A stretch of DNA of 64,000 bases from Leishmania martiniquensis (Eukaryota; Euglenozoa; Kinetoplastea; Trypanosomatida; Trypanosomatidae), in the NCBI RefSeq assembly GCF_017916325.1, contig NC_090167.1:786501-850500 (forward strand). The letters are read 5' to 3'. The notes under the pieces were generated by a model. The model saw only the letters and a program-made list of their open reading frames with translations. It did no database searches and was not told the origin of the DNA. A program made the position numbers and the translations under genes. Shown one piece after another: positions 10,198-21,170 of the stretch (its first letter is position 1; every line of letters begins with the position of its first letter).

Positions 10198-10869
10198 CTA
10201 CACCATGCGCTTCGTCACAAACATTCGGCGCAGATAGATAATGCTCCCGACACCCATGCCCACAATGAAGACGCTCTCAAGGACGCAGAAGACTACCACG
10301 CGCGTGTTGGCAACTTCGGTTGTGGCACGGTGGTCACGCTCACGAACGCGAAGAGCCTGCTGCAGCTCCTCGATCTCACGCAGACCCTGCTGCAGACGAA
10401 CAATCGAGCGGTGAAGAGGGTCCGAGCCCACCGCATTCGGCAGCACCGAGCCGGTCGGGCTTCCGCCCTGCACTAGCACAGAGAACGAGACAACTTTTGA
10501 GGTCAGCGTGCTCATGCGGTTGCTGAAGCAGAAGGCGTATGAGCCCGGAATGCGAGCCTTGAAGAGGACACGGTTCTCCATCTCGCGTTCGGAATCCCAT
10601 ACGACCTTATTGTCCGGCGCCACGATCCGGCAGTCGATGTCCATGGCACCACCCATAGTGACCATGAAGTGCAGGAACATTTTAACCTCAGAACCAAGAG
10701 CATCCTCATAGAAGCAGACCTCCTCGCCAGCGGGGACCTGCACAGCGAGCCCGCCGTCATTGGCATGCGCCGGCAGCACCGCAACAGAGCTCACAAGCAG
10801 CATGCAAAGGGTGAAGAGCGCAGCGACGGCGGTGCGCCGCCTCTGCCTACACTTCGCCCACATGTACAT
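10198..10869 (-). CDS. p24/TMED (emp24/gp25L) family cargo receptor
   Basis: The product is 223 residues from the ATG at 10869 (a second ATG lies two codons in). It has a basic N-terminus and a signal sequence at about residues 13-37. A GOLD domain follows, with the paired cysteines of the family in EEVCFYED and DIDCRI and a further GSYAFCFSN block. Next come a coiled-coil segment (LHRSIVRLQQGLREIEELQQALR), one membrane span near residues 190-212 and an 11-residue cytosolic tail ending FVTKRMV. That is the full p24 architecture. p24 proteins cycle between ER and Golgi in COPII/COPI vesicles; in trypanosomes relatives support ER exit of GPI-anchored cargo. The tail has a hydrophobic pair (MF) but no terminal KKxx. 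The subfamily cannot be assigned by eye. The gene lies downstream of Rab2, another ER-Golgi gene, with the copy 1 repeat between them. Confidence 0.85.
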   Translation of the reverse strand: MYMWAKCRQRRRTAVAALFTLCMLLVSSVAVLPAHANDGGLAVQVPAGEEVCFYEDALGSEVKMFLHFMVTMGGAMDIDCRIVAPDNKVVWDSEREMENRVLFKARIPGSYAFCFSNRMSTLTSKVVSFSVLVQGGSPTGSVLPNAVGSDPLHRSIVRLQQGLREIEELQQALRVRERDHRATTEVANTRVVVFCVLESVFIVGMGVGSIIYLRRMFVTKRMV

Positions 10870-11211
10870 GAGCTGCAATCACAAAGGACTGGAATCGGCA
10901 AGCACCAGACGTTTCCTAGCTGTGGCAGCAAGTGATCCACTAAAGATGAGCGAATGATTTGTAGTGCACTGGCGCAGCCTTTGAGCAACAGCGGCGCCAA
11001 CGAGCTTTTCAGTGTGCGTGCGCTATCGCCTGAAAAAGTGTGAAATGGGGAGTTGCGCGAGACCGGTACCGTCGCTCTCTTCCTTCGCATAAAATTGGAT
11101 GATAGCGCAATTGGCCACAGAATGACTGCCGCCAGCAAAAGAATCGTCCGTGACAGCTCAGGGGCGCCAGCACGAAGTTATGCTCGAAGAAGTCAAAGGA
11201 GAACGGCAAAG

Positions 11212-12101
11212 AGAGGAGAAAGCGAGTTTGCCCCATTATCTGTTCGGCGTGTTCATCCCCGGTGCCACACCGCGCACGAGTCGAAGGCGACGTGGCCTCC
11301 GCCATGCCACACAGGCCCCATCGCCTCGTGGCGCGCAGCAGCCGGATGGGCACGCGCTGCAGCAGTGCGCCAGCTCAGTCCCCTGAGCTCGGACCCTTGT
11401 ATCGAGCTCGACACACGTACGCCCCACAGGCCGCCTCTCAGCGGCTCAAATGGTGCCACCCAGCCTTGGGCGCATCACCCCCCCCAAGGGGCGGCTAGGG
11501 CCCCCACGCCAGTAGGCAGAGTGGTGGCCGAGCGACCTTGACGCTTTGCCCGGCATGCGGGTTGTACCAGCCTGCTCCATGTCGCAGGGCGCTCTGACGC
11601 AACGCCGTCCAGGACCCGGCCGCCAGCATCCGTAGCGGCGCATCGCTCTGGCCTCCCTGCGTCGTAGGCATTGGGCCCTGTCACCACCAGAAGAGGCTCA
11701 GCCTTCGGCCGGGGTCGGCGGGCTGCCTCAATCCCTCCAGCACAGAATCTGGTAATGCACCCCGAAGATTCTCCGCACGCAGAGGTGAGGCTGCACCTCC
11801 CCACCACCACCACCACGTTGCCATGCGCGACAAAGCGCCCATGAACACAAGACGGGTGGGAGCAGAGCGTTCAGAGAGGAGAGCGCAAAGATGAGGTCAG
11901 CGCTTATCTTCTCGCAGAAAAGAAGTCCCGATGCATCATGGGAATGCCGACACAGAGAAACAGGTGACGCACGCAATGCCAGGGCGCACCACGCACGCAA
12001 AGCCCGCAGAGCCTCATCCCCTTCTCCCTCCCATACACGCACACGCAGGCACACACATACACACACACACACAAACATGCACAGGAGCACACGCATACGC
12101 A
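11212..12101. repeat. 890 bp direct repeat, copy 1
   Basis: This segment recurs with the same orientation and no difference found in the parts compared at 25579-26468, an offset of 14367. The first base before (G versus C) and the first after (T versus C) differ, which fixes the ends. It is GC-rich in the middle and ends in a CA-rich microsatellite. Open frames inside it on both strands are identical between copies but read as non-coding. No terminal inverted repeat, poly-A end or flanking target-site duplication is visible. It could be a recently spread SIDER-type retroposon, or a segmental duplication of untranslated sequence. Copy 1 lies downstream of RAB2 in transcription order. Confidence 0.95.
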
Positions 12102-12581
12102 TACGTACACAACAGCGTCTTCTTCACGGAAATTATCGTTCCGGCGCACAAAGGAAACATCTCACGGTGGTACTCAGCGGAAACTTCCGCTTTGTGACGA
12201 AGTCACGAGGAGGGCGTGGGCTCGGTGTTGTCCGACGATGGAGCGGTCACAGTCCGATCCTACCACTCAGCACACATCCGTGCAGAGGCGCGGTGCCGTG
12301 GTTGGAGCATCGCCTCGAAGTTTGGACACCCGCGCCGGACAGACAAAGGAGAGTTTAGAGCCTGGAGAGGGGCTGCTTTCTCTTGCTTCTCCATCGAGGC
12401 TGATTCGCTCCGTCACATACCCACAAACACGGAACACTGCGAGAGAGGCAGTAGCAGGAGAGGGCGAGAGACTCCCGGTGAACACGTGGTGAAAACACAA
12501 CGACGAGAAAGGGGGAGAGAAAAAGTGAGACATCATTTTCTATCCTGCTGTACTGACAAAGAAGGCAGTGAGTGCATCTGC

Positions 12582-12611
12582 TTGTGTGTCTGTGTGTGTG
12601 TGTATGTGTGT
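12582..12611. repeat. GT/TG microsatellite
   Basis: An interrupted TG dinucleotide run in the spacer downstream of RAB2; on the transcribed strand it reads CA. Such runs are common in Leishmania untranslated regions. Confidence 0.7.
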
Positions 12612-12926
12612 CGTGCGGCACAAGACAACAACGATGAAGTCAATCAACAGCATAGAATTGCACCTCAGATGCAAAGGCACACAGACAAAAAAGGGGAAAG
12701 AGCGAAGGAAAAAAAAAGAAACAGAAAAAAGAGGCGCCCACATGCACACACACACGGAGGGGTTCGGTGTGTCCTCGTCCTCCAATCACGAGCGCGTTCT
12801 CTTCACTTCTCGGCGTCGCCTCCTCTATGTGTGTGTGTGTATGCGCCTGTGTTGCTTTCCTCTTCTGCACAAAGCCACGAAAGAGAGCACATACAATAGC
12901 ACGCAAAAGGCAAGAGCGGTCGAGTG

Positions 12927-12950
12927 CAGCAGCAGCAGCAGCAACAGCAG
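12927..12950. repeat. CAG trinucleotide run
   Basis: Five CAG units, one CAA and two more CAG units in the RAB2-p24 spacer, outside any recognised gene. Confidence 0.7.
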
Positions 12951-13542
12951 TACCCCCCCCCAGAAACAACCGCGAGCGTGGTGAGATGGTGTGCATGCGA
13001 GCACAGCACACCAAGCGCTTTAGCACGTTCGAACAACACAAACGAGTCATCACGCCTCCACCGTAAAGAAACAGAAGGCAAAAAAAACACAAAAAAGAGA
13101 TACAGGCGAGCAAAAGCAGAGACTCGAAAGAGCGCTGTGAATCGGCGGCAGGAAGCCCAAAAAGGAAGAATGAGGACGCACCCAGCAGTAAAGCAAGCAC
13201 CGTAAGAAAAAAAGGGAGAGAATCGTCGCAGCACAGAGTCGAAACAGCCACTGCTAAACCGGAGCGCATCACTGACCCATCCTCGCGCGGTACGGCGGCA
13301 TACAGCCGTCTTACTGTGGGAGAGAAACCCCGACCGACAGGTTATCCAAAAGAAGGTGAAGCAGTACGGAGACGGAGATGCGGCCGGTACGCCTCTTGCC
13401 GAAACTCGATCGATCGATCACGAACGCCTAAGGAGAACGACACATCTTCGCCGGCCTCACCACGTCTTCAGGTCGATGCCGCTGCTTTTCCGGAATCGCT
13501 GCATTCACTTTCGCCTCTTTTTGTTGTTTCACTTCTCTTCGT

Positions 13543-15845
<2,303 letters not shown>

Positions 15846-18623
15846 TCAGCAGATTATGAGATGCTCTCCACTCGAGGTCTTTGGGTCGCTCTTGTCTAAC
15901 GTCGGCCGCCACGGCAATGCGACGTCCGCTGTGCAGGTCTTCAGATACCGGCTGAGTCGCTGGACGCTCTGCCACGTTTCAGCTCGCCTCTCTTCGTTCT
16001 GTGTGGCGTCGACGCAGGGCGACTGCACCAGCGACGGGTCGACCGTGGTATCCTTGCTGAGGCCGTCGCCGGTATCAGGTTTACCTGCCTCGTTCGCGTG
16101 ATCGTGCGCAAAGGGACAGCTTGGAGAAGGATTGCTGCGGAGCAAGCTTTGCAGTAGCTGAAGTGCACGCACGTCTGCCAGATCAGTCACCCGCTCTGTC
16201 AAGGCAGCCGCCGTCATGGAGCCTGCAGCACGGTTCGCCATGCGGGTCCCGTCCGCGGAAGAGGTGCTGTAGGCGTTTGGAGCCTGCGCACCCAGTCGAG
16301 CTAGCGAGACGCTACCCGTCGCACTGCCCGCTCTGGCAGTGGCATCTGCCCTCTCAGGCGTGGATGGGTAGCCGCAACCCGAGTCGAGGGAAGCGTAGCA
16401 GGCTGGGTGCATGGTCGGCACCCGAGCTACCTCAGCGGTGCGCATGTCACCTCCGCTTTCCAGCTCTGCCGGCGCCGACGCACCCGCACGCTCGAGAGAC
16501 TGCGACTGCTGCTGCTGCCGCCGCTGGCGCTGTTGCTGCATCAGTGCCTGGTCTACAACGTGGAGCCGATGCTGCTTACGTACGTACGGGTTGCACCACG
16601 AGCGGGCGATGCGCTGCTCGATGAGGTCCTCTGTCGAGACCGCCTTCAGCTGATGAGCGCCCGCGCAGATGGAAAGCGACGGCTGCGCTGGCGTGTATTG
16701 CGCGGAGGAGGACAGCGGCCGTGACACTGCATCATCGGTGCCCCTCATGCTCTGCGCGCCTCCGCGACAGAGATTCTGCATTGCCGATGATGGCGGCAGT
16801 GCGGAGTCCACCATCGCCTCGGAGAGGGCTTCCTCAGGCCTGGCGGCGGTGAAGGGCATCTCGGAAGATGAGGGATTCACTATGGGAAGCGATATTGAAA
16901 CACTGAGGCTGACATCGGTCACGGCCGGCCCGACAACGCCCATATCCGCTCCCTTATGCGCCAGTGCGGCCCCACCGCTGACACCCTCGGCAGGACACCA
17001 TCCCCGAGATGCGGCGTCACTGAGGGCAGCGTCCTCTCGGTGAAGTAAGTATGCCTCCCAGAGGTAGCAGCGCCGACTAATTTCGCGCAGACGATGCAGC
17101 GCCGAAACTTTCGCGTCTTCCATTGCCTTCAACTTCTGCTCCTGCGCAGTGAGTGCTTCCTTTAAGAGAAGCGCCTGCTCGCGCAGGCACTTCACCTCGT
17201 ACGCGCCGCTCTCAAACACAGCCGCCTCGCCGAGCTGGAAGTGGCGGAGATGCCTCTGCGCCATGGAAAGACAGCGCTCGACCTGTAACATCCACTTCTG
17301 CAGGGAGTCCAGGTGTGGCAACAGCAGTACAGGATCCGCGCGTGAACGGAAGGTTGTCGCGACGCACACCTCATCCGCAAGACGTGCAACGCAGGCAAGG
17401 CCGTTGCTGAGGTACTCAAGTGCAACAGCAAACGCGCTTGTGCTGAACACATGCGGGGGGGCCGGGGGCCGGTAATTCGCGTCCTGTTCAAGCCACATCG
17501 TCCCCGAGAGTGCGGTCGACGTCGCGTTCCCCCTGATGCTATTCCCGCTCATCGAGTACACTGCCACAAGCGGAGCATGGTGGGCGTCGAGCATCTCCCT
17601 CAACGTCAAGCGCAGCGCACGGATCGTCTCGAGTTTGGTTTTCACCTCCACCGAGAGGTGAGGGCGTCGGCAGACTTCGTCGTCTGTCCCCACGCTGCCG
17701 GAACCGTCAGCAGCAAGTGTGGCATACCCCTCATCATGCTCCGCAGCGTTGGTGCTGTAGCTGCTTTTGACCGAGTCTCGCTCCATGCCAACAGCGGCCT
17801 CCTCGCTGAGCTCCACGATCGCTTGCTGCATCCCACGCATCTTGGCCAGCGTGTCACTCTTTTCCTGCGCCTGTTGCTGTACGTAGTGCTTCGCGTCCAA
17901 CGCGCTCTCCAGTACTATACCAGTACCGTCATCTGATGACGACGTTGCGTTCTTCGTGTCGTCGAGTGTTGCCGCAGCAGCACCGCCTGGCAGCACTGAA
18001 TCGACAGTGCTTTCGGGTGCAGAGATCGAGTCGCCATCATGCGCACGCGCTCTCGACGAAGCCGCGTCTTCGCCCGATACTCTCGCGTCGTCCGAGGCCG
18101 ATGTCCCCCGTCGCTCCACGGCCGTCTGCTGGGGCACGTTCTGTTGAGGTTGCGAGAGGTTCTGCCGGCCACGGAACGCCTGCGACAGCACCCGCTGCTC
18201 TTCCTCCATCTGGAAAACATCCTGCACCAGAAGGCGCATGCTTGTGGAAAGGGCAGCGGCCTTCTGAACGGTCCTCCGCCTGTTCGTGTATCCGGCTAGC
18301 AGCGCTGCACCCGTATACACCGGAGGCGCCGAGGATGCGGAGGAGAGCGACGACACTGACATCCGGCCACGCAATCTGGCGGGGCTGGCAGAGCCGGCTG
18401 CGAAGTTCCCAACAGCAATCGCAGCGGGTCGGAGCGTGCTCCTCGCTGCAGAGCTGGCATAAGCGCCGACGTGCTGCAGAGGCCGTGTGAGCCCATGTGT
18501 AGTTGCTCCACCGCCTGTGAAAGAAAGAGGAGGTGACGGCGCCTGACCGAAGCTGTCGCCGTGCCACGGCCACCTGGGCCGCTGACTTCGTGTGTGATCC
18601 GCGGCGGACGCAGACTTTGGCAT
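15846..18623 (-). CDS. hypothetical 925-residue protein with central coiled coil
   Basis: I do not recognise a family. From the ATG at 18623 the protein begins with a basic Ser/Ala/Pro-rich segment (MPKSASAADHTRSQRPRW). A helical segment EEEQRVLSQAFRGRQN follows, then a long low-complexity acidic/Ser region. The central part (about residues 325-540) looks folded or coiled: it begins VEVKTKLETIRALRLTLREML and ends in a strongly helical run with LREQALLLKEALTAQEQKLKAMEDAKVSALHRLREISRRCYLWEAYLLH. The C-terminal third is disordered with a Gln/Arg run (QQQRQRRQQQQSQ). No membrane span or signal peptide is present from this start. The frame stays open for 191 codons upstream, with in-frame ATGs, but that part reads like translated pyrimidine tracts, so I chose the downstream ATG. 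It is probably a kinetoplastid-specific cytoskeletal or scaffold protein, but that is a guess. Confidence 0.8.
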   Translation of the reverse strand: MPKSASAADHTRSQRPRWPWHGDSFGQAPSPPLSFTGGGATTHGLTRPLQHVGAYASSAARSTLRPAAIAVGNFAAGSASPARLRGRMSVSSLSSASSAPPVYTGAALLAGYTNRRRTVQKAAALSTSMRLLVQDVFQMEEEQRVLSQAFRGRQNLSQPQQNVPQQTAVERRGTSASDDARVSGEDAASSRARAHDGDSISAPESTVDSVLPGGAAAATLDDTKNATSSSDDGTGIVLESALDAKHYVQQQAQEKSDTLAKMRGMQQAIVELSEEAAVGMERDSVKSSYSTNAAEHDEGYATLAADGSGSVGTDDEVCRRPHLSVEVKTKLETIRALRLTLREMLDAHHAPLVAVYSMSGNSIRGNATSTALSGTMWLEQDANYRPPAPPHVFSTSAFAVALEYLSNGLACVARLADEVCVATTFRSRADPVLLLPHLDSLQKWMLQVERCLSMAQRHLRHFQLGEAAVFESGAYEVKCLREQALLLKEALTAQEQKLKAMEDAKVSALHRLREISRRCYLWEAYLLHREDAALSDAASRGWCPAEGVSGGAALAHKGADMGVVGPAVTDVSLSVSISLPIVNPSSSEMPFTAARPEEALSEAMVDSALPPSSAMQNLCRGGAQSMRGTDDAVSRPLSSSAQYTPAQPSLSICAGAHQLKAVSTEDLIEQRIARSWCNPYVRKQHRLHVVDQALMQQQRQRRQQQQSQSLERAGASAPAELESGGDMRTAEVARVPTMHPACYASLDSGCGYPSTPERADATARAGSATGSVSLARLGAQAPNAYSTSSADGTRMANRAAGSMTAAALTERVTDLADVRALQLLQSLLRSNPSPSCPFAHDHANEAGKPDTGDGLSKDTTVDPSLVQSPCVDATQNEERRAETWQSVQRLSRYLKTCTADVALPWRPTLDKSDPKTSSGEHLIIC

Positions 18624-20146
18624 ATTTCCCGCTACGGCTTGCCAGCGCCAAGAAAGGAAACGGGAGAGCCCTGCAAGAAATGTGCCCCTGCCAGCTCCTG
18701 TGCCAGTGAGTCTGCACACGTGCGGTTGCTTCTGTATCTGGCCGTTCCAAGAAGCAACGAAAAGAAAAAAAAGCACCTGCACACGCACAGAAACGAGGAG
18801 CACCGAGTGACAGAGAGAGAGAGGGGGGGACAAAAACTGCCGCTGAAGGCTCTGCAGTTGATGACCAGAGACGAAGCGGAGGGCGATTGCGAGCGCCAAG
18901 TAATGCAGCGACTTGTATGCCACGCACAGGCGTACACTCGAGAGGGAAAAGGTGGGGGGCGGGGGCGTTTGGAAGAACAGAGCTCGGCCATAGCGGTACA
19001 GAGATGGCACGCAGTGGTGTTGAACCGCACGTGAGGCGCCGGTAAAGCAGTGACACGACCACTTACGTTTAGCAGCGATTTTTTTTCGTCTCACTCCGCT
19101 CTCCATTGGAGCGCCTCTGGCTTTCTCTGTGCGTGGATGGCCCATCTCCAGCTGAGAACCTGCCGGCTGGAAGTGGTCGTTCTCGGCGACAGGCACACAA
19201 AATTACACAAGACGGGATGTGGGCGACATCTCATGGAATGCGTCCTCACCCGCGGTGGGCGCCAATAGGCCACGAGTGGTCACAACCGCAGCCGTTTCCT
19301 CTTCGTTTTTTCTGCTTCAGTTTCCTCCTGGACGTGTGCGCGCTCTGCGCCATACACAACCCTGATCCAACGCCTCTCAGACCCTCTCCTCGGCCATTCA
19401 CAGAGCCTATCGCACTGTGCAAGGCGGCACCAGAGACATCAAAGCAATGCAACTACCCAGTCGTCTGAACCCCGCCCATGCCTCAAGCACAACCCGCTGC
19501 CGCCTAGCAGGTCACCCCATACACTCACAACTACAAGGGGAGTCGCCACCTGTATGCATCCCCTGAGTTCGCGCGAGTTCACCACCAACACGACGCAGAA
19601 TGAGTGCCGGGCGACGTACCGACGAATCGCTGCTAGACTTTGCCTGCCATATGAATCGCACAAAGGAGCTCAGTGTGGCATGCCACACTCCGACAGAAAG
19701 TCATCGAGGTCCTGACTGCAGACAGTAGCAGCAATGCATCGCTCTGCAGTTCACATGTCGCAGTCGCTTGGCTTGGCGGTGGCACCATCGATGGTTCAGT
19801 GTTCGGGTGCAGACAAAGGCGCGGAGTTGCTGCCCCACACAGAGCGAGGGCACGGAACGCCTGAGATTCCACGCACTGAGGAATCCGCACGCCATCAGGG
19901 GCTCGCACTGTCGCGGAATTGAACAGAAACATACACACACACACGCACGGCATTCATCCTCATGGACTCACAAAGAAACAGAACAAGGGAGAGGCGGAAG
20001 ATACGGCTGTGCGGTCATGCAGGGGGGCTACGCCCAAGCACATGTACTCACACGCAGAGACCCAGGCGCACACTTGCAGGAACGGAAGCGCTGCCCACCT
20101 ACACGGTAGCACAACTTCTCATCGTCCTTCTCTCGGTGTCTGCAGC
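18624..20146. other. intergenic spacer, no gene seen
   Basis: The spacer lies between the 91-residue membrane protein gene and the 925-residue unknown. The right-hand part near 18760-18850 carries the purine run expected of a trans-splice pyrimidine tract. The rest (19250-20000) is moderately GC-rich mixed sequence with no convincing open frame. Confidence 0.5.
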
Positions 20147-20422
20147 TTATTTATCGGCCGAGGCACTCTCCATCTCCTGTTGCTTGTGGTATGGGTTGAA
20201 GTGTTTTGGCATCGTAGACGCGGGCATAGCCGAAGAGGCACCACCAGCCCTACCCTCGACGCCGTGTTGATGCTGGCGCAGCCGCTCCGCCTCGCGCATT
20301 CGCTCCTCCTTCAAGCTACTCACAACAGTGCGTAGCTGTGCGGTAGAGCTGCGATTCCATGCCGTGAGGAAGACAATCGTGAGGCCTCCCCAGAAGTAAA
20401 TCTTGCCCGCACTGAGGCGCAT
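20147..20422 (-). CDS. small single-span membrane protein, unknown function
   Basis: The product is 91 residues from the ATG at 20422. A short basic N-terminus (MRLSAGKIY) leads into one predicted membrane span (FWGGLTIVFLTAW, about residues 10-23), then a charged helical segment (SSLKEERMREAERLRQHQ) and a polar tail. The same frame is open upstream to a stop at 20582-20584 with no other ATG; the upstream codons encode an Arg-rich, acid-poor stretch resembling a mitochondrial presequence. Small single-span proteins with a basic N-terminus are common among mitochondrial inner-membrane subunits, so that is one possibility. No family was recognised. It is kept as a gene because of the ordered TM-plus-helix layout and its spacing in the array. 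Confidence 0.55.
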   Translation of the reverse strand: MRLSAGKIYFWGGLTIVFLTAWNRSSTAQLRTVVSSLKEERMREAERLRQHQHGVEGRAGGASSAMPASTMPKHFNPYHKQQEMESASADK

Positions 20423-21170
20423 CCCTCGTGATCGCGTGAAGTGCGCGCGCCTAATGTAGTTGGCAAACCGTGACACAGCTACGCGCGGCGTGGGCAAACT
20501 CGAGCTCACCGGCTCCTTTGTCGTGACAGTCCTCGCGATGTCTCCTCGATCGGCGGGCGCGGCGATGTCAGGCGGCAGTGGTCAGATGTGTTGGGAATCC
20601 CCTAAACACTGCGCTCGCAGCTCTGTCAAAAAGTTGTAGCGGATGTTAGGCAGAGACACAATACGAGGAGGCGGTACAGATATGTCCTACGAACGCAGAG
20701 GGTGAGGATGATGGACCAGAAGCACGCGAAGCCAAGCATGCGCCAGAGGCAAAGGCCAGCGTACGCGCGGCTTGAAGAAGTACTGCATGGAGTGGCACCG
20801 CTGTCCGCGTGCAGCCGAGACGACCACATCCCTGCGCTATCGCGACGAGGAAACGGCGCGCTCTGTTCGCAAGAAAACAAGGAAGAAAAGCGCCGTTCTC
20901 GTATGACGCCCGAAGGCGGAGTGGTTCATCTCTTGCCCATTAGCCTAAGCGCGTGGAGCCATCACCACCACTGCCACCCTCCGAGTCGCCGCAACACTGA
21001 GGCAGAGCATCCGCCTCTTGCGCGTGCCCTCTTCGCTTGTTTTTCTTTTTTTCGCCTTCTGTATTCTCATGAGCCCCCGTCATCGGGAACAAGAGCGAGG
21101 CCCATGCCACGACGGGCACGCGCAGCCGCGTTGGTTTCCCAATCTGCAGGCGATTACACCTATGGTCACC
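20423..21170. other. intergenic spacer, no gene seen
   Basis: The spacer lies between the ABC transporter gene and the 91-residue gene. Its left end (20423-20581) continues the small gene's frame without an ATG. No strong polypyrimidine tract longer than about 15 nt and no further gene was seen. Confidence 0.5.

Larger units (their letters stand above)
10870..13542. other. intergenic spacer containing repeat copy 1
   Basis: This 2.7 kb spacer between RAB2 and the p24 gene includes the 890 bp repeat at 11212-12101. To the right of the repeat the sequence is purine-rich on the plus strand (12480-12535, 12690-12735 and 13060-13230), with a GT run (12582-12611) and a CAG run (12927-12950). A 210-residue minus-strand open frame over 12640-13272 is Phe/Leu/Cys-rich pyrimidine-tract translation and not a credible gene. 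Confidence 0.55.

Noticed and set aside
11475..12102. open frames inside the 890 bp repeat (113 and 124 codons)
   Set aside because: They are identical in both copies because the DNA is identical, have no recognisable domain, and overlap each other in different frames.
12640..13272. 210-codon minus-strand frame with hydrophobic stretches
   Set aside because: The apparent membrane segments come from pyrimidine tracts (Phe/Leu/Ser) in the spacer between RAB2 and the p24 gene.
18037..19062. 341-codon minus-strand frame
   Set aside because: It overlaps the 925-residue gene out of frame and continues into its 5' pyrimidine tracts.
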